64,000 nt of DNA from Scilla litardierei (lineage: Eukaryota; Streptophyta; Magnoliopsida; Asparagales; Asparagaceae), in NCBI GenBank assembly GCA_030789695.1, contig CM061142.1, forward strand, positions 798,921,258 to 798,985,257, given 5' to 3'. The notes under the pieces are model-generated. The model was not told the origin of the DNA, did not search any database, and was given only the letters and a program-made list of their open reading frames with translations. Positions 44,992 through 56,500 of the stretch are shown in pieces (the stretch's first letter is position 1; the number at the start of each line of letters is the position of its first letter). The position numbers and the translations under genes are program-made.

Positions 44992-44998
44992 AAAACTT

Positions 44999-45498
44999 NN
45001 NNNNNNNNNNNNNNNNNNNNNNNNNNNNNNNNNNNNNNNNNNNNNNNNNNNNNNNNNNNNNNNNNNNNNNNNNNNNNNNNNNNNNNNNNNNNNNNNNNNN
45101 NNNNNNNNNNNNNNNNNNNNNNNNNNNNNNNNNNNNNNNNNNNNNNNNNNNNNNNNNNNNNNNNNNNNNNNNNNNNNNNNNNNNNNNNNNNNNNNNNNNN
45201 NNNNNNNNNNNNNNNNNNNNNNNNNNNNNNNNNNNNNNNNNNNNNNNNNNNNNNNNNNNNNNNNNNNNNNNNNNNNNNNNNNNNNNNNNNNNNNNNNNNN
45301 NNNNNNNNNNNNNNNNNNNNNNNNNNNNNNNNNNNNNNNNNNNNNNNNNNNNNNNNNNNNNNNNNNNNNNNNNNNNNNNNNNNNNNNNNNNNNNNNNNNN
45401 NNNNNNNNNNNNNNNNNNNNNNNNNNNNNNNNNNNNNNNNNNNNNNNNNNNNNNNNNNNNNNNNNNNNNNNNNNNNNNNNNNNNNNNNNNNNNNNNNN
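44999..45498. other. Assembly gap, 500 N
   Basis: Exactly 500 unknown bases, probably a placeholder. The expected 5' LTR of the Athila-like element (about 1.8 kb) is larger than this, so sequence is missing or collapsed here. Confidence 0.98.
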
Positions 45499-47855
45499 CC
45501 TCAAAGGGCCGCCGCTTCTGTCGCCATTGCCGCCCCAGTCATCATCTTCCCAAGCGTAGTCATTAACATTAAAATGAATCAAGTTCCATCCTTTTAAGTT
45601 CCACTATGAAATCTTACTCTCATATTCGCTCTATTCAAGATCATCTCTTTCAGATCTCATCCTTTAAGAAAAATCTTGTGATGACTCATCATGGATGACT
45701 CATCAAGGAATTAACTAGATCATAAGAATATTCCATGGAGATAAGATAGTACTAAACACTTTGACCAAAGAGAATATAAGGATGAAGACCAACGAAAAAA
45801 CCTCACCCACTCTCTCCTCTCTTGTTTGACCAGCCAAAAGGCGCTGCTTCTCTTCCCAAATTTTCTCAAAAATCTTAGATAACCAATTAATATCTTCCAC
45901 TCACACTCTTATTCTCTTCCTCTTACACTTTTTTGGAGAAGCTGAGCACTCATCCCATCTTGGTTTTTGAAGGGAAACTGAGCCCCCATCTCCTTGTGTA
46001 ACTAAGCATCGTCTTTTTCTTTCTCTTTCTAAATGGAGACTAAGAGCACCACCCCCTTTAGCTGAGTATCATCTCTTGCTTCTTGCAAAAAAACCAAGCA
46101 TCACATCCTCTTCCCTTTGTAGCTAAGCCAATTACACCTCCATCCACCTATAGCCAAGCACTCATCATACCCATCTTTGTTTTGGCATGTGAAGAACAAT
46201 CGACCATGTTTGCTTGTTCAAAGGTAAATCAATTACCTTTATTAAGTTTTAATGTTTGTATATCAAATTCTAGGAATACAAAATTTATATATTAAGTTTG
46301 ATGACCAAAGATGATTTTGCATTAATTAGTTTTAAGTAGTTATTATAAAATGGTAAGTTCAATGGAGCTTGTGATGTACTGTAGAATGGAGGAATAGAAA
46401 AATGATTTGTATTGAGGTTGACACAACCCCTCAAGATCATGTTTTTGTTACGAAATCAGTAAAAGCCATTATCTTGATATGGATAGCATAGAAATCCATG
46501 CCAATCTAATTAAGGATGTTAAAGGCGATTAGGAAAGAATGAATTCCAATGAAATCAAAAGGTTGCAATTATGCAGGATAATTGGATGATGGTTAGGATG
46601 CAGAGTATTTGACGGGTAGCTAATAAGCCTAATATTAATTAGTTAATAATTTATATGGACTTAAAAAGCAAGGAGGTAGAGGACTTGCAAGCTAAATAAA
46701 GCCGTAAAACTCGTGCCCAAAGTAAAGATGCATCGAATTCTTAATTCTTGAAATGTTGGTATGATCACAATATGTTTGTTGGCATTCATGGCTGAGTGAT
46801 TGAACCATGATATGAATCGCTTCCTCTGATAGTTATGAATGAATGTGAACTATTGTTTGACTCCATGACATGGTATTACTTGTACCTTGAAGTTATTCAT
46901 GACACTTGTGTATTCATCATGATTGTTACTATGTTCTTCGATTAGGATGGATAGCAATTGTCATGCTATACGGGCATGTAGGACACAATGACAATGGTAA
47001 AGGTATATGCCTTGTGGCATTATGTTTAATCCTTCGTCGCATCATATTTAAGACAATGTTTAACTCCTTTGTGGCATCATATTTAACTCCTTGGTGACAT
47101 ATTATGGAAACTCTTCCATGACATTCATGAACCTTGTTAAAATTTAAATTTAAATATTGAATTCATTGATATAGCACTTGTGGCTTGATGAAAGAAGTGT
47201 CTATATGATGTTGCCGGTAGGGCATGGTATGTGTGTTTGGAAGAGACAAGAAGAGATACAAAGGAGAGGATTGGAGACTGAAGAGATCATTTACGATAAC
47301 AGTTACATATGTGTGGCAATAGTGGTTGGTTACGCCTGTGTAACAATGATTTGGGGCATCTGGAAAAGTCAAGAATTATGATATGAGAACTGGTGGTTAA
47401 CGTTTCTATGAATACAGACTGATTAACATAAGCAATAAAACGAAACTTTGATCTATGAAATATGTTAATAGTATGATTGACATTGCGCAGATAACCTGAC
47501 ACGTCAAAATTTATGTTGTTCTTATGGAAGATTCAATTATGGATGATGATCAAGTTTGCCATGTATATCTTTTACTTGAATCCGTGTTGATAACCTCATT
47601 TCATATTATAACATGCATTTTCTATACTACCTTTGGGATATGTATCATTTCCTTGATTTACTTCTGCGATCAATGGTTCAGTCTTTACTTAATATGCATT
47701 TTAGCTCCCCAATTCGGTGGCCGCAATATTCTATAGGTGCAAGGAAGAAGCAATGCATAGCCTAGATGTCATTTAGAAGTTGTTTTTCCACGTGAGGAAT
47801 CTAGACAGCGTTTGTTATGAAAAATGGTTATGTAAAAACCTATCATATAATTAGA
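45499..47855. other. Unassigned repeat-like DNA
   Basis: No gene with recognisable motifs. It starts with a minus-strand open stretch (MIHFNVNDYAWEDDDWGGNG, 45582 leftward) that runs into the gap. At 47010-47130 about four diverged units of GTGGCATCATATTTAACTCC occur. It may be an LTR, but no borders were found. Confidence 0.35.
47010..47130 (+). repeat. Diverged tandem repeat GTGGCATCATATTTAACTCC
   Basis: Three to four imperfect units of about 30-50 bp, each with GGCAT or GACAT followed by TTTAA. Confidence 0.65.
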
Positions 47856-48259
47856 CTAGTTATAACACGTGCACGCGGGCACGGTGCATTTAAGATTTTT
47901 TTCCGCGAAATCTGTCCCCTAAAAAATATTTCTACAGCCAAAATTTAAAAGAACAACAAATTAGTGTAAAAAAATTTAGCGGGCGCCTTCGGCGCGGATA
48001 GATTGGTTAGACCTCTGCTTGACGCCCAAAAAACTCAACCAGCCTCTTTGAATGCACATTCGCTGTATTTTTTTTGGGTCTCATTTTTTGGGTCATTTTT
48101 GAATGAAGAGTATTAAGTGATGATGATGCCAATTTCAATAAGAAAAGCTTTTGTATTCTCCCAACAAATTTTCTCCCAACCCAAAAATTTCCCTCCAAAA
48201 CTTGATGTGACATTGCCACATAGGACAAATTCAAAATGTGCCCTCAATTGTAATATAGA
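47856..48259 (-). mobile_element. Small Helitron, about 400 bp
   Basis: On the minus strand it starts TCTATATTACAATTG after an A at 48260 and ends GTTATAACTAG followed by T. A hairpin of CGTGC and GCACG lies at 47868-47883. The last 150 bp are related to those of 23556-23857. It contains GCCACATAGGACAAA, a motif also in the Helitron at 14624 (GCCACGTAGGACAAA). Confidence 0.65.
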
Positions 48260-49933
48260 TGGTCAACACTTAAGTTGTATGACTCCCCTATGTAATAAAA
48301 GCAAGCTAATGGATTTAGTGTTGTATTAGCATTCTGGTAATATAGAATCATATTGTTATAATCTATGACCTATTTTTATAATTGGCAACTTACTTGTGAT
48401 ATCATTATAATTGTTCAGGTCTTACATATAGGATCGCGTGTTTTTGGCCGTTATCAGTTATTAATTGATGATGGATATAATCTATACCATGCACATGTGT
48501 ATAAATAGGTCATTGGACATGACACGTCATCCCATGCACCTGCCGCCGCTGCCCGCCACCCATCTCGAGAAAGGCAAGAGAGCAAGAGAAAGATGTTTCA
48601 GTTCGCACTAACCCATTATTACGTGGGTCCAAACCATCCCGGCTTTATGGTAGGCAAGCCCCAACCCCTTCCTCTCGTTCCATCTCTATTTAAGCTTGGC
48701 AGTGGCCGACGCAGGGGGCGATGATGGCTTCCAATGCGAAAAGCCACAATGACAATAGCAACGTGAGATAGAATAACAACCAATATGTATATCATATTCT
48801 TTCAAACAACGCATAGGCATTGTGTAAGCAGCTAGGGACTCAAACGATCCGCCTCACACCGCATAACGCATTCAATAACATTCCTTCTGTCTCGTCTCAT
48901 TCCTAGAGCAAGAGAAAGCAAAGACGACAAGCTGACAAGCTGTGAGAGACAAACATAACCTCCCTGGCCAGGTTCTCCCTTCCTCCCCCTATTTATATTT
49001 TTTTAACTCTGTCCACCACCAAAGCTGTAAGTTGCTAGGTGGCAGCACGGGCATCCCGCCCTACCGGTGCCTTTTAAAACGTTGTATCCAAGTGAATTGT
49101 ACATTCTGATATCATGTTAATCTAATGGGTAGATGTTCGATATAAGCAATCAAGATTGAAGGAAAGAAAAAGATTCAATTACAATAAAGTTGCTTTTGGC
49201 TCGAGTAACAAGGATACCAAGGAATTGCTTACATTTGGATCAACAGAAATGATCAATTTATGTGGTTTAAGTGATGAACAAATTTTTTGATAGTTTAATT
49301 AGTGAACAGCTTTTTGGTGAAAATTAGCGGACAGATTTGAATTCAAATCATATCTGGTGTACCACATAAGAACAACAACTCCTTTTATATAAAGTAAAAG
49401 AATAACAAATTCCTTTTATTTAAATTGCAAGAACAACAACAAAATGAGCTAACATTTCCAGTCAAAATTTCAGATGCCAAACACTTTAAGCAAAGAACCC
49501 AAAAGTACTCAGATTTTGAGACCCAACTAATATTTAACAAGAGATCAACAGAACCATGACTTCATTATAAATAATTATAACGAAAAAGAAAAAAAAATTG
49601 TACACAGATGTGGAGATTGACACCGACAAATATAATAAAAAAATAAATGAGATGTGGAGATTGTTGGTCAAGTTAATCGAGCAATAATATGGAGTCAATG
49701 AAAAGCATATATGAAGACTGATACTCTAAATATTTTATACATGTATATTATAGCAATACATATAAAAAACATAAAGTTGTCAGGCACCCAGAAATCCTGT
49801 TGCTACAGCATATCACCAAAAAACAACTTAAAGAGCACATGATAAAGCCATGAGACCATCAAATACATTCTTCAAAGTAACTAAACTCTAAATATTTATC
49901 TCTACTGTGTATTAATGCTTACCATTGACCACA
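48260..49933. other. Intergenic region downstream of EXO70
   Basis: No gene seen. A TATA-like GTATAAATAGG at 48499 is followed by a GC-rich leader without a clear ORF. The part next to the stop codon, from about 49930 leftward, should contain the EXO70 3' UTR; its end cannot be placed. Confidence 0.4.
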
Positions 49934-52042
49934 TTATGATGAACTAAGTTTTCTCCTCGGTTGGTTTGACAATCCAGATGACCCTTCAAAGAATTCCAGC
50001 AGATAGTTCCCCAAATCCTCTGGAGTGTACTTGATGATCTTTGATGCATGTCGGGCGGTCTCCAACTGACCACCAAACCTCCCCAAAAAGGAACGATATG
50101 CTGGAATGATCTTCTCCGATGTAGATAGCTGTAGCTCTTCCCGAAGCTGAGGATCAGGAACCTTCCAAGTAGTCTGGGTTCTATATATCTCTTCAAAAGC
50201 CAGATTAAAGTTCTTGAAACGCTCTTTAAGAGCCACTTTGGAAACACTATTAGCACTCCCACTACCACCTAATCCATCATCCTTCAAGAAAGACAATGCT
50301 TTTGTCCAAGAAGCTCTAAGGTAGCTATTATGGTACTGGCGAATTTGTCCCCGATGCTTCCGAACCCAATTTTCTCCTAAAATCTTCCCAAGATCAGAAT
50401 CCTTAACCTTTTGGACTATATAAAGCCGATTATTCATTAAGAAAATGAATTGCAAAGCAATATCCTCGTAAACTTTGGACTTGTCCTCAAGATTAGACTC
50501 CAGATACGAGATCAACATGCGCAATCTGTGGCCTAGCCGGGTGTTATTCTTACCATCAACACCATCATCAGTGCCAATTACATCATCCTCCAGAAGGGAT
50601 TCAAGTGAGCTACTATAATCCACTAACAGCTTTACATAATTCATTACATACCGAGTCAAGGGGTGGATTTCTCCTCCCAGCATTGGCTTTCGTGAAGTCT
50701 CCTTCTGAACTGCACTTGCAAATTCCACCAATGTGCCCCTCACAGCATCGCCCAACCACTCCAATATACGCTCGGCCTCCTTGATGATAAAGTTCCCCAG
50801 ATCACCCACATACATTTCATCTAAATTAGGCTTCAATTCCAGCAGAGCTTCATACATGTCAAGAATTCGAAACAACTTTTCTGATGACCGTCTTTGGATT
50901 GCAATAGCATCTCCAAAATTCAGCAGCTGTGTGACACACCCCTTGGTACTCTCAACAAAGCACTCTTCTCTAAGCTCTTCAGATTCAGAAAAAATCTGAT
51001 CACAAAGACGACGCTCGCCAGACAACAGAACACTTACCACTACTTTCACAGCCTGAATCCACTTCTTCATCTTATCATCAAGTGTCTTCCACTCCATTCT
51101 CTGAACCTCGTCAATACTCACTTTATCAATACCAAGAACCGAGAGGCACTCATCCAATATCTCTCTCCTCACACTGCTATAAACCTGGCAAAGCTCTTTA
51201 TGATAATCAGCGCGGATCATCCGATCCGAGATATCCTTCAAATCAGCAACAGCCTCCGGACAGATGAGATCCATGTTCCGATGGTCTTCAGAGAGAGAAC
51301 CAAACCGCTCCGATCTCTCCTCAAGGCTCGAGCTTTCTTGCCTCTGATGGTGGTGGTGATGACTGGAATGATCTACAGATGGATCGGCCTCAGTCGCAGC
51401 ATCAAATTCATCGTCATTCTCGCCAGCATCGGATGCACAAGAGAGGGAAAGCCGACGGATCGAGCTGTGCAAACCAGCTGCATCGAGGGGGACAGTGTTC
51501 CGAATCATGATGTGCCGGAACTCCTCCTCAAGCCTCGACATGGCGATCTGGATCAAGATCTCAGCTTTCTCGCAGAGATCGTAGTAGGAGTCAAATCCAT
51601 CTTTGTCGACGAAGGAGATAATGTCATCGACGACAGAAAGGTAGTCACCGACCTCTTCTGGCGATGATTCAAAGAGAAGCGAGTCGGAATTCAAAGAGTC
51701 CCATCGAGATATTACCTTATCGGCTTCATCAAGCCTGGCCTCGATCTCGAGGCGGACCTCGTCGTCCTCGGCGTCCTCGGCGCCGCCGTCGCCTCCGTCG
51801 GCGGCGGTGTCGGCATCGTCGTCGTCGTTGGGGGATGAGGACGAAAAGACGTTGATGGAGGAGAATCGGTGGTCGAAGGTGGAGAGGATCCGGAGCATGT
51901 CCTCGGCGGCGGTCTTGTTGGTGGCCAGGCTCTTAACGATCTGCTGTGCGGTGGCGATCACCTTGTCATGGCCGTCGATTAGGGGCGGCGCCGAGGACGA
52001 GATCGAGGGATCCTGTCCATCGATCTTCGCCGCGGCCGCCAT
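49934..52042 (-). CDS. EXO70: EXO70 exocyst subunit (EXO70D/E-like), single exon
   Basis: 702 codons, open from the ATG at 52042 (context GCCATGGC) to the stop at 49934. EXO70 is a subunit of the exocyst, which tethers secretory vesicles to the plasma membrane. The N-terminus has the usual helical region (AAEDMLRILSTFDHRF) and an acidic insert at about residues 70-95. RLEEEFRHIMIRNTVPLDA and a serine/histidine-rich linker (about 205-240) follow. The C-terminal EXO70 domain covers about 290-690, with YSSVRREILDECL, LSGERRLCDQIF, GCVTQLLNFGDAIAI, GGEIHPLTRYVMNY, MNNRLYIVQKVKDSDLG and the late KYTPEDL. The lack of introns fits the plant B-H subgroups and not EXO70A. Wording such as PLDAAGLHSSIRRLSLS points to the D subgroup; subgroup placement is from memory. 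Length is normal and no defect is seen. Confidence 0.95.
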   Translation of the reverse strand: MAAAAKIDGQDPSISSSAPPLIDGHDKVIATAQQIVKSLATNKTAAEDMLRILSTFDHRFSSINVFSSSSPNDDDDADTAADGGDGGAEDAEDDEVRLEIEARLDEADKVISRWDSLNSDSLLFESSPEEVGDYLSVVDDIISFVDKDGFDSYYDLCEKAEILIQIAMSRLEEEFRHIMIRNTVPLDAAGLHSSIRRLSLSCASDAGENDDEFDAATEADPSVDHSSHHHHHQRQESSSLEERSERFGSLSEDHRNMDLICPEAVADLKDISDRMIRADYHKELCQVYSSVRREILDECLSVLGIDKVSIDEVQRMEWKTLDDKMKKWIQAVKVVVSVLLSGERRLCDQIFSESEELREECFVESTKGCVTQLLNFGDAIAIQRRSSEKLFRILDMYEALLELKPNLDEMYVGDLGNFIIKEAERILEWLGDAVRGTLVEFASAVQKETSRKPMLGGEIHPLTRYVMNYVKLLVDYSSSLESLLEDDVIGTDDGVDGKNNTRLGHRLRMLISYLESNLEDKSKVYEDIALQFIFLMNNRLYIVQKVKDSDLGKILGENWVRKHRGQIRQYHNSYLRASWTKALSFLKDDGLGGSGSANSVSKVALKERFKNFNLAFEEIYRTQTTWKVPDPQLREELQLSTSEKIIPAYRSFLGRFGGQLETARHASKIIKYTPEDLGNYLLEFFEGSSGLSNQPRRKLSSS

Positions 52043-52260
52043 GGCTCTAGTGCTAGGGTTTTTGACAGTGAGAGGGAGTTTCCAGTGCTAGGGTTAGGAT
52101 TTGGAGATGATGGTGGAGAACTCGATGGATGGGGTCATAACGATGATGATGACGATGTGATTGCTGTTCGGCCGGCTTGAATTCTTCTTCGTGGGCAAGC
52201 GAGCGAATGAACGAGTGAAGCACTTCCCCCTTTTAGGGAGCTGCTACGCGCACGTACCGT
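52043..52260 (-). promoter_or_regulatory. EXO70 5' UTR and proximal promoter
   Basis: Within 60 bp upstream of the ATG the minus strand carries AAACCCTAG and AACCCTAGCAC, matching the plant telo-box AAACCCTA that is common near starts of highly expressed genes. The leader is rich in CATCATC. No good TATA box was found. Confidence 0.5.
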
Positions 52261-52500
52261 TTGGTTCAGCGCGTACCCACCATCCAAAATTTACACCTAT
52301 TCTATACTCCTCTGATGACACCGGATGAAAATGGATGACGTTGGAAATGACGACGCCGTAGATACTTGTTTCTTTAGATGAAAGAATTTATATTAGAAAT
52401 GGAAATGAAACAAAAAGAAAAAAATGCATCAATACCTTTAAAGGAGGAGATTCTAACGATGGCAGCATCGGATACAGCCACCGAAGGCTCGATCAGGTAG
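52261..52500. other. Intergenic, no feature seen
   Basis: Short AT-rich sequence between the EXO70 promoter and the next retroelement. Confidence 0.4.
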
Positions 52501-53083
52501 TGTTAAGGCCAAAAATGACCGAGACAGTTATCAAGCTGACGTGGGCTCTTCGCGCTGAGTCGGAGCTTCGTCAGCAGGTGAAGTGGGACCCTAGGTTGGT
52601 GAACCAGTGTCGGATGATGGAAGTTGGTGAGGATGCAGTGCTCGGTTGACCCTCGAACAGCTTGTACATTGATCGTTCGAGGTTTGGAAGCTCAGAAGCG
52701 ACCCTCGCGGAGGATGGTGACTCGTCGATCTACACCACAAAGATACGTTTGGGGGGGTCGGATCTGGGTCCCGACCCACATCCTCTCTGATACTTAAGTT
52801 AGTGTGGGGACTTAAGGATGAGAGGAAGCTTGGAGCAGCTGAGATCGACCCATGGAGATTCGTCTCAGACCTGACATCGTAAGCTCAATAATGTAAGAAA
52901 TATCAAGTGAAGCAGTAGAGTCTATGTCTTAGATCTCGTACCTTGAGAATTGGAACCGCTTTACATTTGTCTTTTTGGGTCTTTATAGGCAGCTCCTTAA
53001 TGATCGTGCGTAATCGTCTCTCATTGATTCGGGCGCGACCTTCGCGGGATTCGAGATAATGGCTGCCCATTGATTCGGCCTCA
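52501..53083 (-). mobile_element. Candidate 3' LTR of Tat-like element
   Basis: It starts TGTTAAGGCC and ends GGCCTCA on the plus strand. The minus strand has the purine tract AGGGGGAAGTTAA just before the LTR start. A minus-strand TATA box (CCTATAAAGACC) lies at 52981-52989, about 100 bp inside. Confidence 0.5.
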
Positions 53084-53429
53084 TTAACTTCCCCCTGAAT
53101 ATCAGCGGGAACTTAACGGTCGAACGAGCCGTTCGTTTGACTCGGCAATACTCCGCTTCGAGTGTCAGGTATCGGGTTGTGGGCGCCAAATGGATCGGGT
53201 ATATTGATACTTCACCATGATCCGCACCCGTGCACTAACAATGGCCCCCATCATTCTGCCTCTGCGTTGATTGAGACCGCATGATGTGTGATCTTTAATG
53301 CGCACAGTTTCAAAAAGTTTGATTTGATTTGCGCCGCCAAAACCCTTTCGTCTTTGAATTGATCTCGCTGCTTTTGGAGGCTGTCTTTGGACACGTGTCA
53401 TTCATCGATCGTCCGTCGGTTGAACTCTT

Positions 53430-53440
53430 TCATATAAAAG
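53430..53440 (+). promoter_or_regulatory. Possible promoter of the opposite-strand ORF
   Basis: CATATAAAAGA on the plus strand, about 150 bp before the first coding-like sequence at 53583, preceded by GACACGTGTC, a G-box core, at 53391-53400. Confidence 0.45.
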
Positions 53441-53582
53441 AAAATTGTGGAAGGAGAAGCGATTTTTCTGTTCTGCCTTCTTCCTTGTTTCGAAAGCTTG
53501 ATTCCAGTGTCGCTCCCCCGGAGATTACTTGTTCTTCCTAAGTTACTTTCTCCTGATTTACATTGTCTCTCTTTTAAATCCG

Positions 53583-56500
53583 TCAGGTATGTTCACACCG
53601 GTTAGGATGAAGAGCCGTCCTATAAGGAGCTCATGGCGTGCCTTCAACCCCCTTAATATGAAGAGGTTCCTGAGAAGGGAAAAGGGGTTCGGATCGAACC
53701 AGCCCTTCACATTCGTCGGAGGGATTCGAGCTTGAAGGTTCTCACAGTTATCTTAGAGATGGCCCCTGGGGTTTTCTCTTGATCTGACCGCGGAGGTCTG
53801 GTTAGATTGTCTCTGCCATCCTTTTAGGGTTAGGGTGCCCCATTTGGTTGAGAGTGTTTGCTTTCCACGGAAGAACGAGCTGGAGTGTATCTCAAATCAT
53901 TTCGCCTAGGACTTCGATTCCCTCTTTATCCCTTCATCGTAGAAGTTTTGTGCTCTTTGGAGCTTTCCATTTGTCAACTCGCTCCCCAAGCTTTTCCTCC
54001 CTTAGTTGGCTTCATTGTGCTTTGTGAGCTCTGTGGGGTTCGACCATCTCTTGGGCTATTCAAGTATTTCTTCCGAATAATACTCGACCCTCGCCAGGTG
54101 TGGTACCATATCGCCGCTCGCCCTGCAGTGAGACTCATATACGACCTCCTGCATTCTGATCCAGGATGGAAGGATACTTTTGTGTTTGTCGTCCTTCCCG
54201 ACCTGGGACCAATGCTCAATAGTTGGAGTTCTCCGAATCCTGAGCTCGCGGATGAGTCTCGGATATCGTCAGAATAGGTCAAGGCTAGGTTGTCACCGGG
54301 CGAGGTTAAGGCAGCGAAGCTCCTTCTGGGTCGACCAAAGCGAGAGAGGTCAACTCCATTTCTGTTGGATGGTCATCGACTGAAGACCCTTTTATGGAGC
54401 CTGGGTAATGCATATCGACTATGTGTCTTCATTGCAGCCACTCATGATAATTATATCCGTTGTTTGCAAATATTGTTGGATCTGGATCCTAGCCTAGAGG
54501 GGGGGTGAATAGGCTTATAAAAATAATTCGTGCAACTCACGAATAAGCACATGCAATTATAGCAGCAGCATGGTAAATAAAAAGCAGACACAGAGTACAC
54601 AACAGATTTACCCTGGTTCGGTCGTCCCAACGACCTACTCCAGCCCCCAAAGCAGAACTAGTATTGAATAGCGCAATAGGTACAAAACCACAAGTTAGAG
54701 CACGCTCAGAGCACCCTCTACGTCTCTACACTCGTCAGGCTCTCAGTACCCCACACACAGTGTTTTCTCTCACTATCAATCCTAGTAACGCTTTTTACCA
54801 GCTAGTCCCAAACTAGCTGGGTCCCACTTGTCTAGTCCCAACTAGACAAGTCCCAAAATAGTCACAGAAAAATAGGTAAAGTTTCCCCTACGAAGATCTA
54901 ACACAACAACTACACAAAATAATAAAGAACAGAGTTTAGGATGCTCAGTTCGTGTAGCGGCGATGTCTTCGTCAATCAGCACGGGTCAGATCAATCTGAC
55001 AAGTAGTAGTCTCTGATGTCTCCTCAACAGTCTGGCTCCCCTCTCGATGAGACTTGCGTCCTTCGCCAAAGATTGAAACTTGCGGCACCTCCCCAAAGAT
55101 TGTAACTTGCCGCTTTGCCCCTTCTCTAAAAGTTACAACACATGGATATTGGGCATTTGGATTGCGGCACCTACAAAAGGGATCACGGCTATTTGTGCTT
55201 GCGTGCTTGAAGAGCCTCCAAAGAAAAGTAAAATATTAATTTCGATCAATGAAGCAACCTGGGCTTTGAGATCTTGAAAGAAGAATTCGGCTGCTCCCTA
55301 AAAGAAAAATGCAAGCAAAAAAAAATATGTTGCACAAAAAAATTGTGCGGCTCCTTGGGATAAAAACTTCGGCCGGCGTGACTAAGCTTGATGACCCTTT
55401 TTATTTTGCCTTGCGTGTGTCTGTGCGTGCACAAAAAAAAATTTCGGCCCACTCTCTTTTCCTTTGCCTTGCGTGTCTGTGCCTCTTCAATAAAAGATTT
55501 CGGCCATGTACAAGGTTTCAAAACAATGTGCACACAAACAAGATTCGGTCCTGTGCATAGAAGTTTTTGCAAATAAAAAAACACACAGAGGCCTTTGTTT
55601 TAATTGAATGGCCAAGAGATATTAAAGAGGGCCTATCAAAACAAATGCACTCAGTAAGTTGGTTTTCAAAAAATACAGAATTGTTTAAAAAACCAATGTT
55701 ACGTAGTGCTCTTTGGTTTCAAAAGAAATTGTTAAAAAACAATTTTTCAAAGTGCTCTTAGGAAACAAAGAATTGTGTATAGAAGTTGTTTCAAAGTGCT
55801 TTGATAATATCAACGGCAAGAGCACACAAAGAATTGTGTGGCCTGTGTTTTGAGGGGATTTGCGTGGAGATGCCTTTAAAAAAATGGCCGGCCTTTCTCA
55901 AATCATCATTCAAAAAAAAAAATAATTAAACCAAGTTTTACTTCCCTTGTGCACAAAATAATTTTGCATGCGGCCTGGTCTTAAAGATTTTCGAAGTGCT
56001 CCCTGTGCATTGATCTCAGCCGCCTCCTTTGATGATTGTCCCTGCACAAAAAAAAAACAAAGACAACTTGAACTCCTTTTTTTTATCTTTGGCCGTATGT
56101 ATTATTTTTAGAGGGTTGCCGCAATGTGATGTAGATATTAGGGTTTTTGTGCCGCGCGCTTTCAACCCTAAAAGAAGATGGGTATATATAGGACAAGAGT
56201 TTCTTTTGAATATGGATGTGTATAGGAGATTTGATTTGAATAAGTTGGGATTTGATAACAATTCAAATTGGATATGAAATTGGAATAAATCTCTAATTGA
56301 TTTAACCAAATCCCAAATTGATTCCATCCCTCTACATATTGACCAAGTCAAGTCGCTTTGTGTATAGCACTTTGACTAAGTCCACTAGCTGTGTGGATAG
56401 CAATTCCTCCACCGGTTGACTAAGTCTTCACTTTGAGAATTTACCGCTTTGCGATTCCTGAAACACACTTAGCACACACGTTAAATACTTCGCACACGTT

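Larger units (their letters stand above)
34979..44998 (-). mobile_element. Athila-like gypsy element lacking RT, RNase H and integrase
   Basis: On the minus strand, in order: primer site (44972), gag-protease ORF (44839-42065), a conserved post-pol spacer motif (42003-42050), a palindrome cluster with TATA box (41737-41391), an env-like ORF (40841-38740), about 2 kb of untranslated sequence, a polypurine tract (36761-36776) and the 3' LTR (36760-34979). The 5' LTR falls in the assembly gap. No polymerase or integrase motif lies between the protease and the spacer. It is a non-autonomous derivative. Few inactivating changes suggest that it is young. Confidence 0.8.

Noticed and set aside
44950..45597. 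ORFs spanning the assembly gap
   Set aside because: They consist almost wholly of unknown bases.
48499..48509. TATA box of an unknown gene (GTATAAATAGG)
   Set aside because: No ORF with recognisable content follows on the plus strand before the EXO70 3' end.
50733..52091. Plus-strand ORFs over EXO70
   Set aside because: Shadows of the well-supported minus-strand EXO70 frame.
53172..53185. Primer-binding site GGGCGCCAAATGG
   Set aside because: It resembles a gypsy primer site in reverse, but it lies on the wrong side of the candidate LTR and has no LTR end beside it, so it was not annotated.
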